From positions 124,001-188,000 of the forward strand of contig BQMF02000216.1 in assembly GCA_027922465.2 (NCBI GenBank): a DNA stretch of 64,000 nt, in the 5' to 3' direction. The stretch is from Turritopsis dohrnii (lineage: Eukaryota; Cnidaria; Hydrozoa; Anthoathecata; Oceaniidae). Each line of letters begins with the position of its first letter. Position 1 is the first letter of the stretch. A program made the position numbers and the translations under genes. A model generated the notes under the pieces. That model did not search any database. It saw only the letters and a program-made list of their open reading frames with translations, and had not been told where the DNA came from. Positions 31,997-43,573 of this stretch are shown one piece after another.

Positions 31997-33206
31997 GTGT
32001 GTGTACGATCTATAGTAGTTTGTGTAAATCGGATGCAATTCGTTCCAGAATTTTAGTGTCTGCTTAGAAACTAATAAGATTTTGAGCAGTTCCTTTCATA
32101 AACTTACTGTCCACCCATGGTCCACCTTAAGAAGAATGGTATGCTTGTTGTTTCAAGATTCCACTGATGAGAGACGACAAGTGAATACGAACTAACGATA
32201 ATGTCAGAATTTTTTTTCCATCATTGAAAAGGAATGAAAAACATGTTGCAATGCCACGAGACGAAAATCAAAAGCTTTGCCAAAAACGTGATTGTATGTC
32301 ACTTCAGTGGTATCTATTTAAACATTCCTTTCATAAGGAATGGAACAAAACCGACATAGAAACAGATGATTAATAGGAGAACGAAACTGAATAGGAGTAA
32401 GTCGAATTATAAAAAATTCTCCAATGTATTGTGATTAATTTAATGACGATTTTAAGCAGTGAAGACAGATCGTCGTTGTCATGGATACTGTGGACATCCT
32501 TTAGCGTTCAAACATTCAAACTTTTTTCCTTTCATCAGTCATCAGTCATCTGAAGTGGTTGGTTTGTAAATAACATCAAGTGCCAAAACCGTTTCTATCT
32601 GGTAATGAGGCGCTAAAAACATCCTGAAAGTGAAAGCGATAACGCAGGGTAACGTTGTGTGCCAGCCGGGTGGTTGCTTCGTTATCGATTACCTACCATA
32701 TATCGCGAGCAGCAACGACGTTGAACAGAAAACACACCTTTCTGAAATACTCGAATTCTGTTCGAATGCCTGACGATCGATTTTAGGCTTTTTCCCAAAT
32801 CGTAGCAGAAAATTTGTAAAGTATTGGACTATAAAAGAACGTATTATTTTTAAGAAAAAGCAAAGCAACCCAGAACTGACTATTCTTCAATCGGTTTTCA
32901 GAAGGAAAAAAACAAAACGGTTTACAGCAGTATACCTTTCCCAAACACCGTAAAATCCCGTTTATAGGCCATATTGTTTCAAAGGTATGCTTTAGTGGCC
33001 TTATAACCAAAAGGGTTTGTAGCGGAATTTTTATTTGTTCACCGTTAAAATACTGTAAAATCCCGGCTATAAACTGGGTTTATGTTACTTCAAACGTTTG
33101 GTGGATTTATAACCGAAGGTGATAAAATCAATGAAATCGCATTGTTAAAGAAGGAAAGCATAAATTCAAACCATGATATATGTCAGTTGAAATATTCTTG
33201 TTACTG

Positions 33207-33322
33207 CCCAGTGGGGGTAAAATCGTAAAAAAAAAATCACTGCGACAAAGAGCATTTTCATTGAAATAGTGTGTATATTTCTATAAAAATACACTCGAAC
33301 GCAGAGGTTTTCAAACAAAATT
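33207..33322. repeat. MITE-1 family copy
   Basis: CCCAGTGGGGGTAAAATCG, CACTGCGACAAAGAGCATTT and GTGTGTATATTTCTATAAAA; the right end is diverged. Confidence 0.65.
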
Positions 33323-33481
33323 GATTAAGGGGTTGGTATTGAGAATGAATACACGAACCAATCAATCTGAATATTACTTTAAAACTTGTTCAATAGCCTT
33401 ACTTTGAATTCTTTTTTAACACCATGTTAATGCCTTGTTAATCGCCTCGCTTCTATGCTTTCTATTGTTTCACTATTTACA

Positions 33482-33607
33482 TACCCAGTGGGCAAATTTG
33501 TTGGAAAACCACTGCGAGGGAGTGTATTTCTATAGAAATACACGTACAATTTCAATGAAATTGCTCTTCGACACAGTGACTTTTCGGCGATTTTGCCCGC
33601 TGGGTAT
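33482..33607. repeat. MITE-1 family, full copy with longest terminal repeats
   Basis: ATACCCAGTGGGCAAATTTG at the left and GATTTTGCCCGCTGGGTAT at the right are inverted. Between them are CACTGCGAGGGAGTG, the palindromic TTTCTATAGAAA core and GCTCTTCGACACAGTGAC. It is the reference copy for the family. Confidence 0.8.
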
Positions 33608-34137
33608 CATTATAACTCCGCCGTTGGAAATTTGAATAATAGACATTTTTTACTTAAGCTGTCATAAATTAGTTTGAGATTGTACTCTTTTTGTAACTTC
33701 GAACCCAGGCCTCTTTTCTCTGAAACCACACCCATAATAATTCAAGTACTGGTTAAGTAGATCTGTAATTCCCAAAACAACAAATACCCTAGGAAACATC
33801 CCTGAGTAAATATCCCCGTCAGTCCCTTTCCCAAGCAGACATTTAACTATAACCGTACTGAAAGGCAAGATAACGAATTAGCCATGTATTCAAAGTTGTT
33901 ACTCCAATTTATTATCGTGACCATGTATGTATATATATATATATATATAAAATAAGCATCAGCTTCTTAACTTGTGACTGTTATTAAATATTTATCTGGA
34001 ATAATCATGATATAATAATCATTAAACATTTCGTTGCTTCCAATATGAAAAATGTATGTAAATTTCGTGTCATATTATCAAGGAAACAACTGCACCCGTA
34101 GTGGCCAGCGAACGATCACATTACAATCTTGTTTGCG

Positions 34138-35340
34138 TCAAAGGATTGCGATATCTTGATTGTCCTTGGTCGTAGTGTTACCAGCTGTCATGCCTTTTTC
34201 AACGTTGATGAGTCTTGTGATACATTTCTCGTCTAACATAATCCTACCATATGGTTTGACGTATGTCGCTTCTCTTCTTTTCTTTCCTCTTCTTCTAGAT
34301 ATATGAAAAACGACACTGAAAACCACAATCAGGAGGACAGGCATGGACACATACAGAATTATACTACAGGGTTTGCTCAACGTCTTCTTGCTTTCATCTC
34401 GACATTTTCGGATTGAGCAGTACTCCCAGCTTCCATCTTTGTCAATGTAACACCATGGTTTGAGTCCATAACCTTGTGGATTACGACAATAATTATTAGT
34501 AAGATTTGAATAGAATGCGATAGGTAGTTTTTTGAAACTCCACGGAATACACGGTTTTCCAGTTTCCGTTGTGTTCATAATTCCGACGTATGATACTCCT
34601 GTTTTAAGATAACAATCTTGCTTTTTCTCACTAGTATTGATCGGTAACACATTTATGCTGTTTTGGCATTTTTCAATGGAACTTTGGTTCTTCTTTGGTA
34701 GTTTATCACAATTAAAAATCCCTCTATTCTCATATTCATCACCACGTATGAATTTAGGACACAACTGTTTATTATCAAACCATATGTCCACCATGGCAAA
34801 CAAAGATTTACACTCTGGGATTTCTCTAACAGCTATGCAAGTCTCATAGCAAGGTAAAGCCCCTAAATTCTCGTAATCTTCGGAACAAACAGAATGCTGC
34901 AAGAGGCAAAAGTACCATTTTGGTAGTTTGTCAATACATGCAGGTAGGTTTTTCTTGACAGAGGGAAAGTAAGGGATAACACGACTTGTAATCGTATTTG
35001 CGTTCGTTCTGTTTTTACAACGCTGAATTATTTGTTCTGAAACCATCTTAGTTAGTTGTTCTAACGACCCAGTTTTGAAAATCTCTGTTATTAAAAAAAA
35101 GTTAACTATCATGCTGTTTTTATGCCTAGTCTTTCTTACACTTTCAGTAACCCTCAAATTTTTGAAAATATCGGAACACATTCCCTTCACAGCCTCTCCG
35201 CGAAAGGCCTCTGCATAGGTTGTGCACAACCTATTTCCATGAATAAATTTACTCTTCCCAATAACCACTATCCATAAACACATGTAAAAATGTCTTTTTG
35301 TAAAAGTCCAACTTCTGCCAATTAATTGTTTACTAAACAT
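34138..35340 (-). CDS. ROR-like receptor ectodomain (Frizzled CRD + kringle) without kinase
   Basis: One uninterrupted 400-aa ORF. A hydrophobic leader lies near residues 18-36. Residues 39-211 form a Frizzled-type cysteine-rich domain (RLCTTYAEAFRGEAVKGMC, CLLQHSVCSEDY, LPCYETCIAVREIPEC). Residues 243-313 form a kringle with its six Cys (243, 264, 285, 297, 308, 313) and landmarks YVGIMNTTETGKPCIPW, NNYCRNPQG and KPWCYIDKDGSWEYC. A transmembrane helix at about 325-347 is followed by HISRRRGKKRRE and a ~50-aa tail ending in stop. CRD-kringle-TM order is that of ROR kinases, which bind Wnt ligands, but the Ig domain and the kinase are absent. A membrane decoy or co-receptor for Wnt is an inference. 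The lack of introns could also mean a retrocopy or the first large exon of a longer gene. Confidence 0.8.
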   Translation of the reverse strand: MFSKQLIGRSWTFTKRHFYMCLWIVVIGKSKFIHGNRLCTTYAEAFRGEAVKGMCSDIFKNLRVTESVRKTRHKNSMIVNFFLITEIFKTGSLEQLTKMVSEQIIQRCKNRTNANTITSRVIPYFPSVKKNLPACIDKLPKWYFCLLQHSVCSEDYENLGALPCYETCIAVREIPECKSLFAMVDIWFDNKQLCPKFIRGDEYENRGIFNCDKLPKKNQSSIEKCQNSINVLPINTSEKKQDCYLKTGVSYVGIMNTTETGKPCIPWSFKKLPIAFYSNLTNNYCRNPQGYGLKPWCYIDKDGSWEYCSIRKCRDESKKTLSKPCSIILYVSMPVLLIVVFSVVFHISRRRGKKRREATYVKPYGRIMLDEKCITRLINVEKGMTAGNTTTKDNQDIAIL

Positions 35341-35630
35341 TATAAAAAGTTTTCTAACTATCTCTTTGTATCTGTCCCTATCTATCCCTATCTCTTTCAG
35401 TTTAATAAATTTCCTTTCCCTATTTCTTATATACCTGACTGAAATCTGACTGACTTAATCTTCTACTAAAGAGAAATATAATGTCCATACAACGTTTCAG
35501 AAAAGACATATAATTGCGAAATCCTAACAATACAATTATAATGTTGACTTTCGTAAGATGCTTTTAAATCACGTTTATATTTTTCGTTTAAGATTACAAG
35601 GAAGTATAAATGCTTTCATTTTCATAAGCC

Positions 35631-35698
35631 AACCTCGAACCCAGGGTTTCCTGCTTTTCCGTATATCGAAAATGAAAGAAACCCTGGGTTCTAGATTG
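35631..35698. repeat. MITE-2 family, near-complete palindrome
   Basis: AACCTCGAACCCAGGGTTTC faces GAAACCCTGGGTTCTAGATT. Confidence 0.7.
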
Positions 35699-36043
35699 AA
35701 GTGGAAGCGTAGATCAAATAACATGTCAATCGCTATAAATCTCTTTATTAAATTATTCTTTGGGGAATTGTTTGCTATTAGTACTGGACTTTAGGACTTT
35801 CACTGAATCTTTGAGGTGATACCGGTTAATGTACTGGACTTCACCTAAATAATGGGGAAAGTTGTCTACAATTTAGTCAAATGTAGTCAAAAGGTTCTTT
35901 TATGAACAAAAAGGACGCTGACCCTATTTACGGCACTATGGCCTTTCTACTTTCTACTGTCAAAATTAGCAATGCCCTTTATCAACTTTGCCTATTCAAA
36001 GCCTGAGACCAACCGACAACTGTATGAATTTATTTCTTCATTT

Positions 36044-36160
36044 CTGGGCAAATTTGTTGAAAAATCTCTGGGACGGAGTGCATTTCTATAGAAATATACA
36101 CACTACTTCAATAAAAATGCTCTTCAGCGCAGTGACTTTTGAAAATTTTGCGCACTGGGC
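36044..36160. repeat. MITE-1 family, full copy
   Basis: CTGGGCAAATTTGTTGAAAA, GGAGTGCATTTCTATAGAAA, TGCTCTTCAGCGCAGTGAC and TTTTGCGCACTGGGC. Confidence 0.75.
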
Positions 36161-37399
36161 AGGTGGTTAACCTTGCGTAGCTACACCGACATTTTATGTT
36201 CATAAGTAGTGTTTGACTGCTCGTGGTCAAACGTCCGTGGTCAACTTTCGTTTCATTTAGTTTCCACATTTTAAAAAAGCATGTAGCTTAAGCTGAAACT
36301 TGCTAACACGATCTGTTAGCAAAAGTGATTAAAGTTTTAATGTTTGTATGTAAAATATTTTAAAATGATGGTTTTAACAAACAATCGACAGACATTTTAC
36401 AAATTCCTAACATAAAGAGTGCAGTTTATATTAAATGAAAATATAGAGTATGTATGAATCTAGTAAATTTGTTTTCGAAGGAAGTTTAAAAATCGGACAC
36501 GCAGTAAAAATTCAAAAAGTTCAAAAGTTTTGGTTCTTCAAGTAAATAGATAAATATAAAGTGTGAAAAGCAAAACGTTGCTGAGTCAGCAGATTTGCTT
36601 TAGGAACTTTTTTTTTTTGCCTCATTTGAGAAGCTGTTGTCAGTTGACAGCCACAAGAAGCATCTGCACGTCATAGTACATAATGAGGAACCGTGCTAGC
36701 ATAACGTGTTCTACTAAGATGGGTACATCACAACATTGATTGTTGAGGGGAGGGCCAATTTTCATGCCTTTTTCACTTTTGCCGCATATTTTTGTCCACG
36801 ATCGCAGATACAATGTAGCTGTTAGGGTAGATATAATGTTGCTAAAAATATTTCGTCTTTTTACATCTCTACTGTGACTATAATAAAACTGAGATCATGA
36901 ATCCTAAGTCTGTTGCTGAAATTTGATCACTAGACAAGATCCCATCGCAACAGGTTCTATCTTACTTCCATCTTATGCGATCTCTGAAACGCAGGCTAAA
37001 AGAACATTCTGTCGCTCGAGAGTATCTGAACGAGATTCAACTGTACGTTTATGCTGACAACAGCAAAACTAAAAAGCTTTATTCAACACATGATATATAC
37101 AATAAATACAATGGAAATCTAAATGTAAATTTAAAAGCTAATCCTGGACAGCAGGACCGCGTTTACTAATGAGCACTTCAGAGCATGTTCATAAAAGGAA
37201 ACAAATGCTGCATCATCCCGTCACGTGACCACCTGAGAATGGAAAACAAAAAATCGGGATGATAACGAGGAATAAACAATAGCGATAAAAACCGGAATGA
37301 CTGAAATAATTTGAAAAAGGAACTAAAAGATGCAAGCGGAGCAGAACAGACAAACTGAAAATTTTTATTTTAGTAAAAGTGACCATAATTCACAAAATA

Positions 37400-40300
37400 T
37401 CAGCTATCATCTTCGGAAATTATGGAATTGTTCGTTTCATCGCTACTCATCCATTCGATATTCTGACTATTTTCACCACCATGAAGTAAGGAGTATTCGA
37501 CGCCGAATTCGCCAACACCGCGCCCTCCTCCTTCACCCTCCTGCGTATCTGTAAAACCACTCCACTCGAGTTGCTCGTACGCTTCCAGTTCTTCACTACT
37601 AAATTGTTCGTTGTGAGTCAGAAATTTTGCAAAGCTGAAATGAACAACAAAGTGGATCCCTTATAAAGCAGACAATCTTGCAGTAGGATAACTTAAAAGT
37701 GCAGACGTTCTTTACAAGAAGTGTGGATTCTTTAAACTTTTCCTTGGCGAAACCCCTTACAGACATACCACATATTTGACAAACACCCATTAATACTGGC
37801 CGCTATATGGAGGACCTTCACGAACAGCAAGAAACAGTTGCTAGACATAAACATACAAACCGTTTCGGATTTTGTAATCTTGATACAACACTCCATGAAT
37901 TGCATGCTGGACTTTCGCAATATTTTTTCAGTTCTCGTAACGCTTTTGCCGTTTCTCGAACCCCCTGTTCCTCGTACTCTTCCAGCGTTAAATGTTTACG
38001 AGAACGGGGACAACTGTAAATGTAATACCATTTCAGAAATTTAGTTGGCGCTCTAAAAAAAAATAAAGTTACAAGAGGCTTGGTGAAAGTTCGCAACATT
38101 GACAACAAACACGTGTTTATAAGAAGGAGGTTTGGGTTTTAGTGTCAACAAAATAAAACAAACAAAATCTACTCACATGTAAACAAGGAGCTTAACAAAC
38201 ATGGCGTATATGTTGATAAATTGGGAAAATAGAAGACCAATCATAACGGTAACGGTGAATTCTTTACAGTAACTGCTTTGGTAGACCATATATAAGGCTA
38301 ACGCCTGCAGTGACCACTGTAATAGATTCAAGCTTCGCTCATTTGATGGTGGACCGAAATAATAGATTAAACCTGTCGACAGCACAGCTATGAAAAACAA
38401 CACAGTGATTATCTGTTACACAAATGATGTAAAGAAATGTAAAATTTGAATAGAAGTTTCTTATATCTTGCCAGCACCGTAGAGTCTGCAATCATATAAT
38501 TTTCCAGATTATTAGGGGGCGTCTAATGGAGACAGGCGTTTGATGGAGACTAGGCGTTTGATGGAAACTGGGAGACGTGTATTAAAGCATTAATGTTATT
38601 TCAGAACTCTAAATTATAGATGTGTTCAAAACAACATGTGCAATGGAATGGCATATAAGTTAAAACTGGAATAGAAGAGTCATTTTATTTATGCACTTGG
38701 GTGACTAACCAAATCATCCGTCCTATCTGAATTTCATTTGCTTATGATATCTGGATGAATCAGAGGAAAACGTTTTAAGGATTGGTATTTCTTAGTCGAG
38801 GTTAGTCCCAGGAAACTGTCGCATTTAATACTTTCGCCAACCTTCAGTAATTTTTCTTGTAGAGCTGTTTCTTATAGAATGAAATATATATGTATGAAAA
38901 CATAAGGCTTCAAAAGTCAAAAAGTATAGAAAAATGCCAGCAACAGTCGAGGATTAGTTCAACGTTTGCACTAAAAAAGATACTTTTAAAATTTCAAAGA
39001 TTCAAGAGAGACACCTTGACAATAAAATGACACTATAAAAAATGAATTAATGAATGTAAAAAAATGAATATAAAATACCTAAAAAGGGATGACCTTTTTA
39101 AATTTAAACCTAGAAAACTTTTAAGTGGTAGTTTGAATGCTTCAACAGAGTTTATTATGCTGAGCTATAAACAGCTTTTTTTCAGGGCCTTCTCTGAGGT
39201 AAATGCTCCATCTGAAAGAATATGGTTAAATATCAAATCGAAATCTACTTGTTTTTTCACTTTATGATTTTCCCTTTATTGCCTTCACACTCCATTACAC
39301 CATTACTGGTTGCTATTGGTAGCAATCAAGGATTTATAAAAAACAGTAAAATGCAAGAGAACGACTTACCAAACACCAAGGTGTAAGTAGCAACCTCGTA
39401 CGGGTATAATAACAATAAACTGATGCCTTGGTCTTTTAACTGTTCCAAGAAATAAAAACCAAAAGCAGTTCCAACAGCTAAGACAGACGACAGAACTCTC
39501 TAAAAGTTTGAAGAAGATCATAGAAGAACTTCTGTTCTCATGTTGTATTCTTTCCATTCTTATTTTCACAGTGGTCTGTTTTCAATGTGGAGCTATTATT
39601 TGAAACAACACTTTGATCTTCAGTGAAGCAAAGTTGTTCTTCCACATCTGTTAAGTCGAAACAACATTAAAAGTTTGCACAAGATAAAAAGTAAGCTAAG
39701 ATACAAAATGTTTCGATAGTTAAAATCTTGTAAAGACAGTATACATATTTAAGCATACATAAACATGTTGATTCAGTCCAAACCCTAAAAGCTACTATCA
39801 ATTGCTTCGCAACATTCAGGTGTGATTTGATAAACTCTGCCCTGACTGTAATTGCTCATTATGGCTATTTTATAGTTTGACAACTTTAACATTAAAAGTT
39901 GCCTGGATTCGGGACAAATAAGCCCAGGCCCCTTATTTATTGTTTATCAACAATAAATATGGCAATAACAAGAAAACGTTGAAGTTAACAATAAATATAA
40001 AATAAGACTAAAATAAACGAGAGTGCAGTTATGAAGAAGTAACCATCAGTTTATCAAAATATCTTTCTGATAAGTCTAGTTTTAAAATAGAACAGACGAA
40101 AAAAATCTTACAGTTTACAGATTTTATTTCAAAATAGACCAATCAAACAATTAAGAACATTCACATGCTCAATTTGTTTTTGGAAGACAAAAAGTAATCG
40201 GTATGGAAGCAGGATGATGTAGGTCTTAAAGACAACAGTTGTTAGTTATTTCTTGACAAACTTTTGAAGTGACCTGAAATGGACAAGGAATTTCATTTTC

Positions 40301-43300
40301 TTCCTTGTTTACAAGTTGTTACTTGTAATACTTATGTGATAAAAGATAGATCAGAAAGGTTGTGTCATTAATTTCTGTGGCATTGTTGCCTGTAAACATC
40401 ATTGTCATATTTATTGTTGTGGCATTTATTGGTGTAACTTTACCCAGGTACCAAATTCTGTCACTCCATGATGTTATATCCCAGCATAAACTTTTACGAC
40501 ATTTTGAAGAGCCATATTAAGATTGATCATATCATTATCATTATCATATCAAAGTGTGATGATATCTTATACCAACGAATTATTTCTTTCATCATGATAA
40601 CTTACGCAAGGATGAAGGTTAGCATTGAGGGGAGGGTGCAGTGAGATCACTTATGAATACATCTTTTGATAAGGTTGATTTTGTGTTATTTTAAAAACTT
40701 TTCTCACTTCTTTAGTTTCTCTAAAACGTAACAAATTCAACAAGGTTTAGACCACAAAGAAGTTTAGATAAAGACTTACTTTAAATGGTAATAGTTTGTA
40801 TAGCAGTATCAGTAATATCATCCATGACATCAAAACTCCAATAGACACACCAGAGGAGTAATGAAAAACCGTACTCCTGAAAACATAACATCGATACATC
40901 GATACATTTAACGATACAATAACCAAATTTCAATTCGACTGAAATTTTACCTTCAGGTCAAGTTATACCTGCTCAAGGACTTTGCCATGGAGAACAGTAG
41001 AATCCCAACAAGGAACAAAGCAATACTGATCTTGTCAAACTCTACAAGAAAACATTGAATCAAGAATAAAATGCAACACGAATGGCAACTCTTCAAATCT
41101 TGAGATTTGTTTACTTCACAGATTATAGTTTGGCTTTCACCATACCTAACCTTCCCTTCATTGATCCCTATATAAAACTTTAATACAAAAGCAGTGAATA
41201 AATACATATAAATACATGTTTATTCATTTCAAGAACATCGTTGATAAAAAGCTTTCAATTTTTTTTTAAGAATTCAGTAGTTGATATAAGATTCCAGTGT
41301 TGCATCCAGATCATTTATGGGGACATCGATTTTCAGCAGGGGGTTTCGCGTCAGCTGTGATGCTTCCGATAGCTCTGACATTTTAGTACTTTCAAGAGGC
41401 GAAAAATCACTTAATTGCATGTTTTATGAAGTACTTCAAATTTGGTTACGGATTGCATAATTTAGAACTGCACCAGAGAGAAGCTCTAAATTACTATTTA
41501 GCAGACCGGACAAATTTAAACCGTGTGAAATGTTACGTTTGAACTAAATTGGTAATTGTTCTAAATTACTTTTGTTTAATTTGTTCAGGAATTTATGATT
41601 CTGACTTTTTCTTTTGGATATTTTTTGGGGACATTTTTTGGGCGCCCATAACGTTTCAACGTTATCATTTTCGGTCTGGATTCGACCCTGGATTCATCTG
41701 GTTCTCCTTTTGACAAAAACAGGACATAGATTAAAACAATGAAACAGACAGGGAGCATGAAATGAAGGTGGTCTGCACTTATTGTGTTTTGCATTTTGAC
41801 TTGACAAAATGGATTTAAAAACCCAAAAAATTGCATCTACTTTTTTGATCTTAATTGCTTTTCCTTTAGAAGTCAATTAATTCTTTTTTGACACAACACT
41901 AATCCAGCATCTTTTCAATATAGGAGCTACATATTATGCATAAAAATGTTTGTTAAGATAAGCTCTATCAACTTTTTTTTCGTCTGCCAAATTTTTTTCC
42001 CCAATTTCAAGGTTTTCAAGGCTTTTTTTCTCAATATTTTAGCTGTTTTTCAAGGTTTTTTGATGATTTTTTGCCTATTTTCAAGGTTTTTTCAAGAAAA
42101 ATTTGAAATTTTTGAATCTCTAATTTGTAAAATAATCAATGATAATAAAGGTTAGTTTCAATGGATTTAAATTTGGTACTGATGGTTACACAATTAAAAA
42201 CATTGCTGAAAAAGTTCTCTGTAATAAACACTCATTTCTAGGTTTTCAATGTTTTCAAGGTCTGGAAGACACCCTTTTAAAAGGTGCACACTTTTAAAAC
42301 AAACCTTTCAAAGTGATTTAAAAAACAACAACAACTGATTCTGGAGAATATGGTTATACAACAACAAAAATGACGATAGAATTACCTTCCAGTTTAACGT
42401 AAACACTGTTGTTACATTTAACTGTGGCATCATCAATTATGTGGAATATGTAATCATTAAATGGTGAAATCTTCTTTGTTACATTTTTAGTCTTTCTTCT
42501 TTGAAACAACAACAGAAACCATAAGCCAGAGCTATTTGATCTTCTACAAAAAAGCAAATGATTCTAATAGATTTACCATGAAGAATATTTTAGTTGAAAA
42601 CATTCAATACCTGTGTTCTTCTTCCGGAATTAATGAAATTGTTTTGTCACTGCACGACTGAGCATTTATCTCTGTTGTCGCAAATAACAGAGATAGTGAA
42701 AGTGATCTGTTATGATACAGGTATGTATAGTCTCTTTCATGACCTCCTTCCTTCTTTCTGATGATATTCACTAAAACAAAATTTTTTATCAGGACAACAA
42801 AGTTTACTTTAATGAAGAACTTCACTCAAAAACTCATAAACTCTTGCTTGCAAAATACTTCCTATGACTCTACCTGTTCCCATAAAAATCAAAAAAATTG
42901 TGCAAAAACATTTTTTAGTCTTCCTTTGAAGCCTAAAAAGTTAATAGCATTAATGGCCACATTAAACAGAAATAACATATACAATAGAGATTTATGATGT
43001 ATATTAGGATCAACTTATTTGCAGCACTCCCTTTATTTTTCAAAGAAAATATTTACATGGTATATTTAGGTTCTTTCTTTAACATGCCTTAGCTAATATT
43101 TTGCTAAAATCACTATAACACTCTATGTCCGAAAATGAGTAGCCTGAAGAAGGATTTTCTTGACATGTTCTCATAGCTTAAGACCTCTTAGTTGAGCGTA
43201 ATGCATGTCATAAAAAAATTAAATGGTGAATACTGTTTAGTTTTTAGGCTTAATTGCAGGTTCTTTAAACCTACAATTTTAAAAAAACCTACAATTTTAA

Positions 43301-43573
43301 ATAAAAACATCTTTTTTAACTGAAAAATTATTACTTGAAGGCTTAATTCCCACTAATTTCCTTATGTAGAATACTTTCTATACAAATAAATAAATGCTCT
43401 TATTGTGAGTGAAATTTTGTATCATAGCTATTATAGCGTGAAGAGTCTAGTCTGTTGATTCTGTATAGTCTTCAAGATTGACAAAATTGACACCTGCTAA
43501 TCAGTTACAAACCTTGTATGGATGCTATAGAGGATGATACAAACAAAAACTGTAGGAACATAAGTGAATGCAT
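37400..43573 (-). CDS. NEMP1: Nuclear envelope integral membrane protein (NEMP1 family)
   Basis: Nine exons with consistent phases: 43573-43513, 42770-42611, 42543-42386, 41041-40969, 40876-40780, 39499-39370, 38387-38177, 38052-37861 and 37634-37400 (stop TGA). They encode 438 aa, close to the family's usual ~440. Exon 1 is a signal peptide (MHSLMFLQFLFVSSSIA), then comes a lumenal domain. Hydrophobic segments start at about residue 130 (FDKISIALFLVGILLF) and continue through YSSGVSIGVLMSWMILLILL, VLAVGTAFGFYFLE and the family hallmark YYFGPPSNERSLNLLQWSLQ. The conserved tail has LTLEEYEEQGVRETAKALRE, SPACNSWSVVSRLQNPKRF and a long acidic C-terminus. NEMP proteins sit in the inner nuclear membrane, support nuclear envelope stiffness and fertility, and bind Ran in vertebrates. 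Introns hold AT-rich DNA and unrelated short ORFs. The first AUG is taken from the signal peptide; 5' UTR exons are not defined. Confidence 0.95.

Larger units (their letters stand above)
28980..34137. other. Large intergenic region rich in MITEs
   Basis: No host gene is supported. It holds a 37-bp tandem duplication, an inverted second copy of the 390-bp MITE, a palindromic MITE-2, a hAT-like MITE with a TTAA element nested in it, two MITE-1 copies and an (AT)n microsatellite at about 33925-33950. Confidence 0.5.
35341..37399. other. Intergenic region with two MITEs
   Basis: Apart from the MITE copies listed at 35631 and 36044, no gene is supported. A 64-aa ORF at 36975-37169 (LKEHSVAREYLNEIQ) reads like protein but has no supporting signal. 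Confidence 0.4.

Noticed and set aside
36975..37169. 64-aa ORF (LKEHSVAREYLNEIQ)
   Set aside because: Looks protein-like but has no partner exon, domain or paralogue that I can support.
39366..39569. 67-aa minus-strand ORF over NEMP1 exon 6
   Set aside because: Wrong frame; the neighbouring frame (VLAVGTAFGFYFLE) fits NEMP1 and the splice phases.
41585..41836. Hydrophobic minus-strand ORF between NEMP1 exons
   Set aside because: Exons 3 and 4 of NEMP1 join in phase and match the family without it, so it is intronic.
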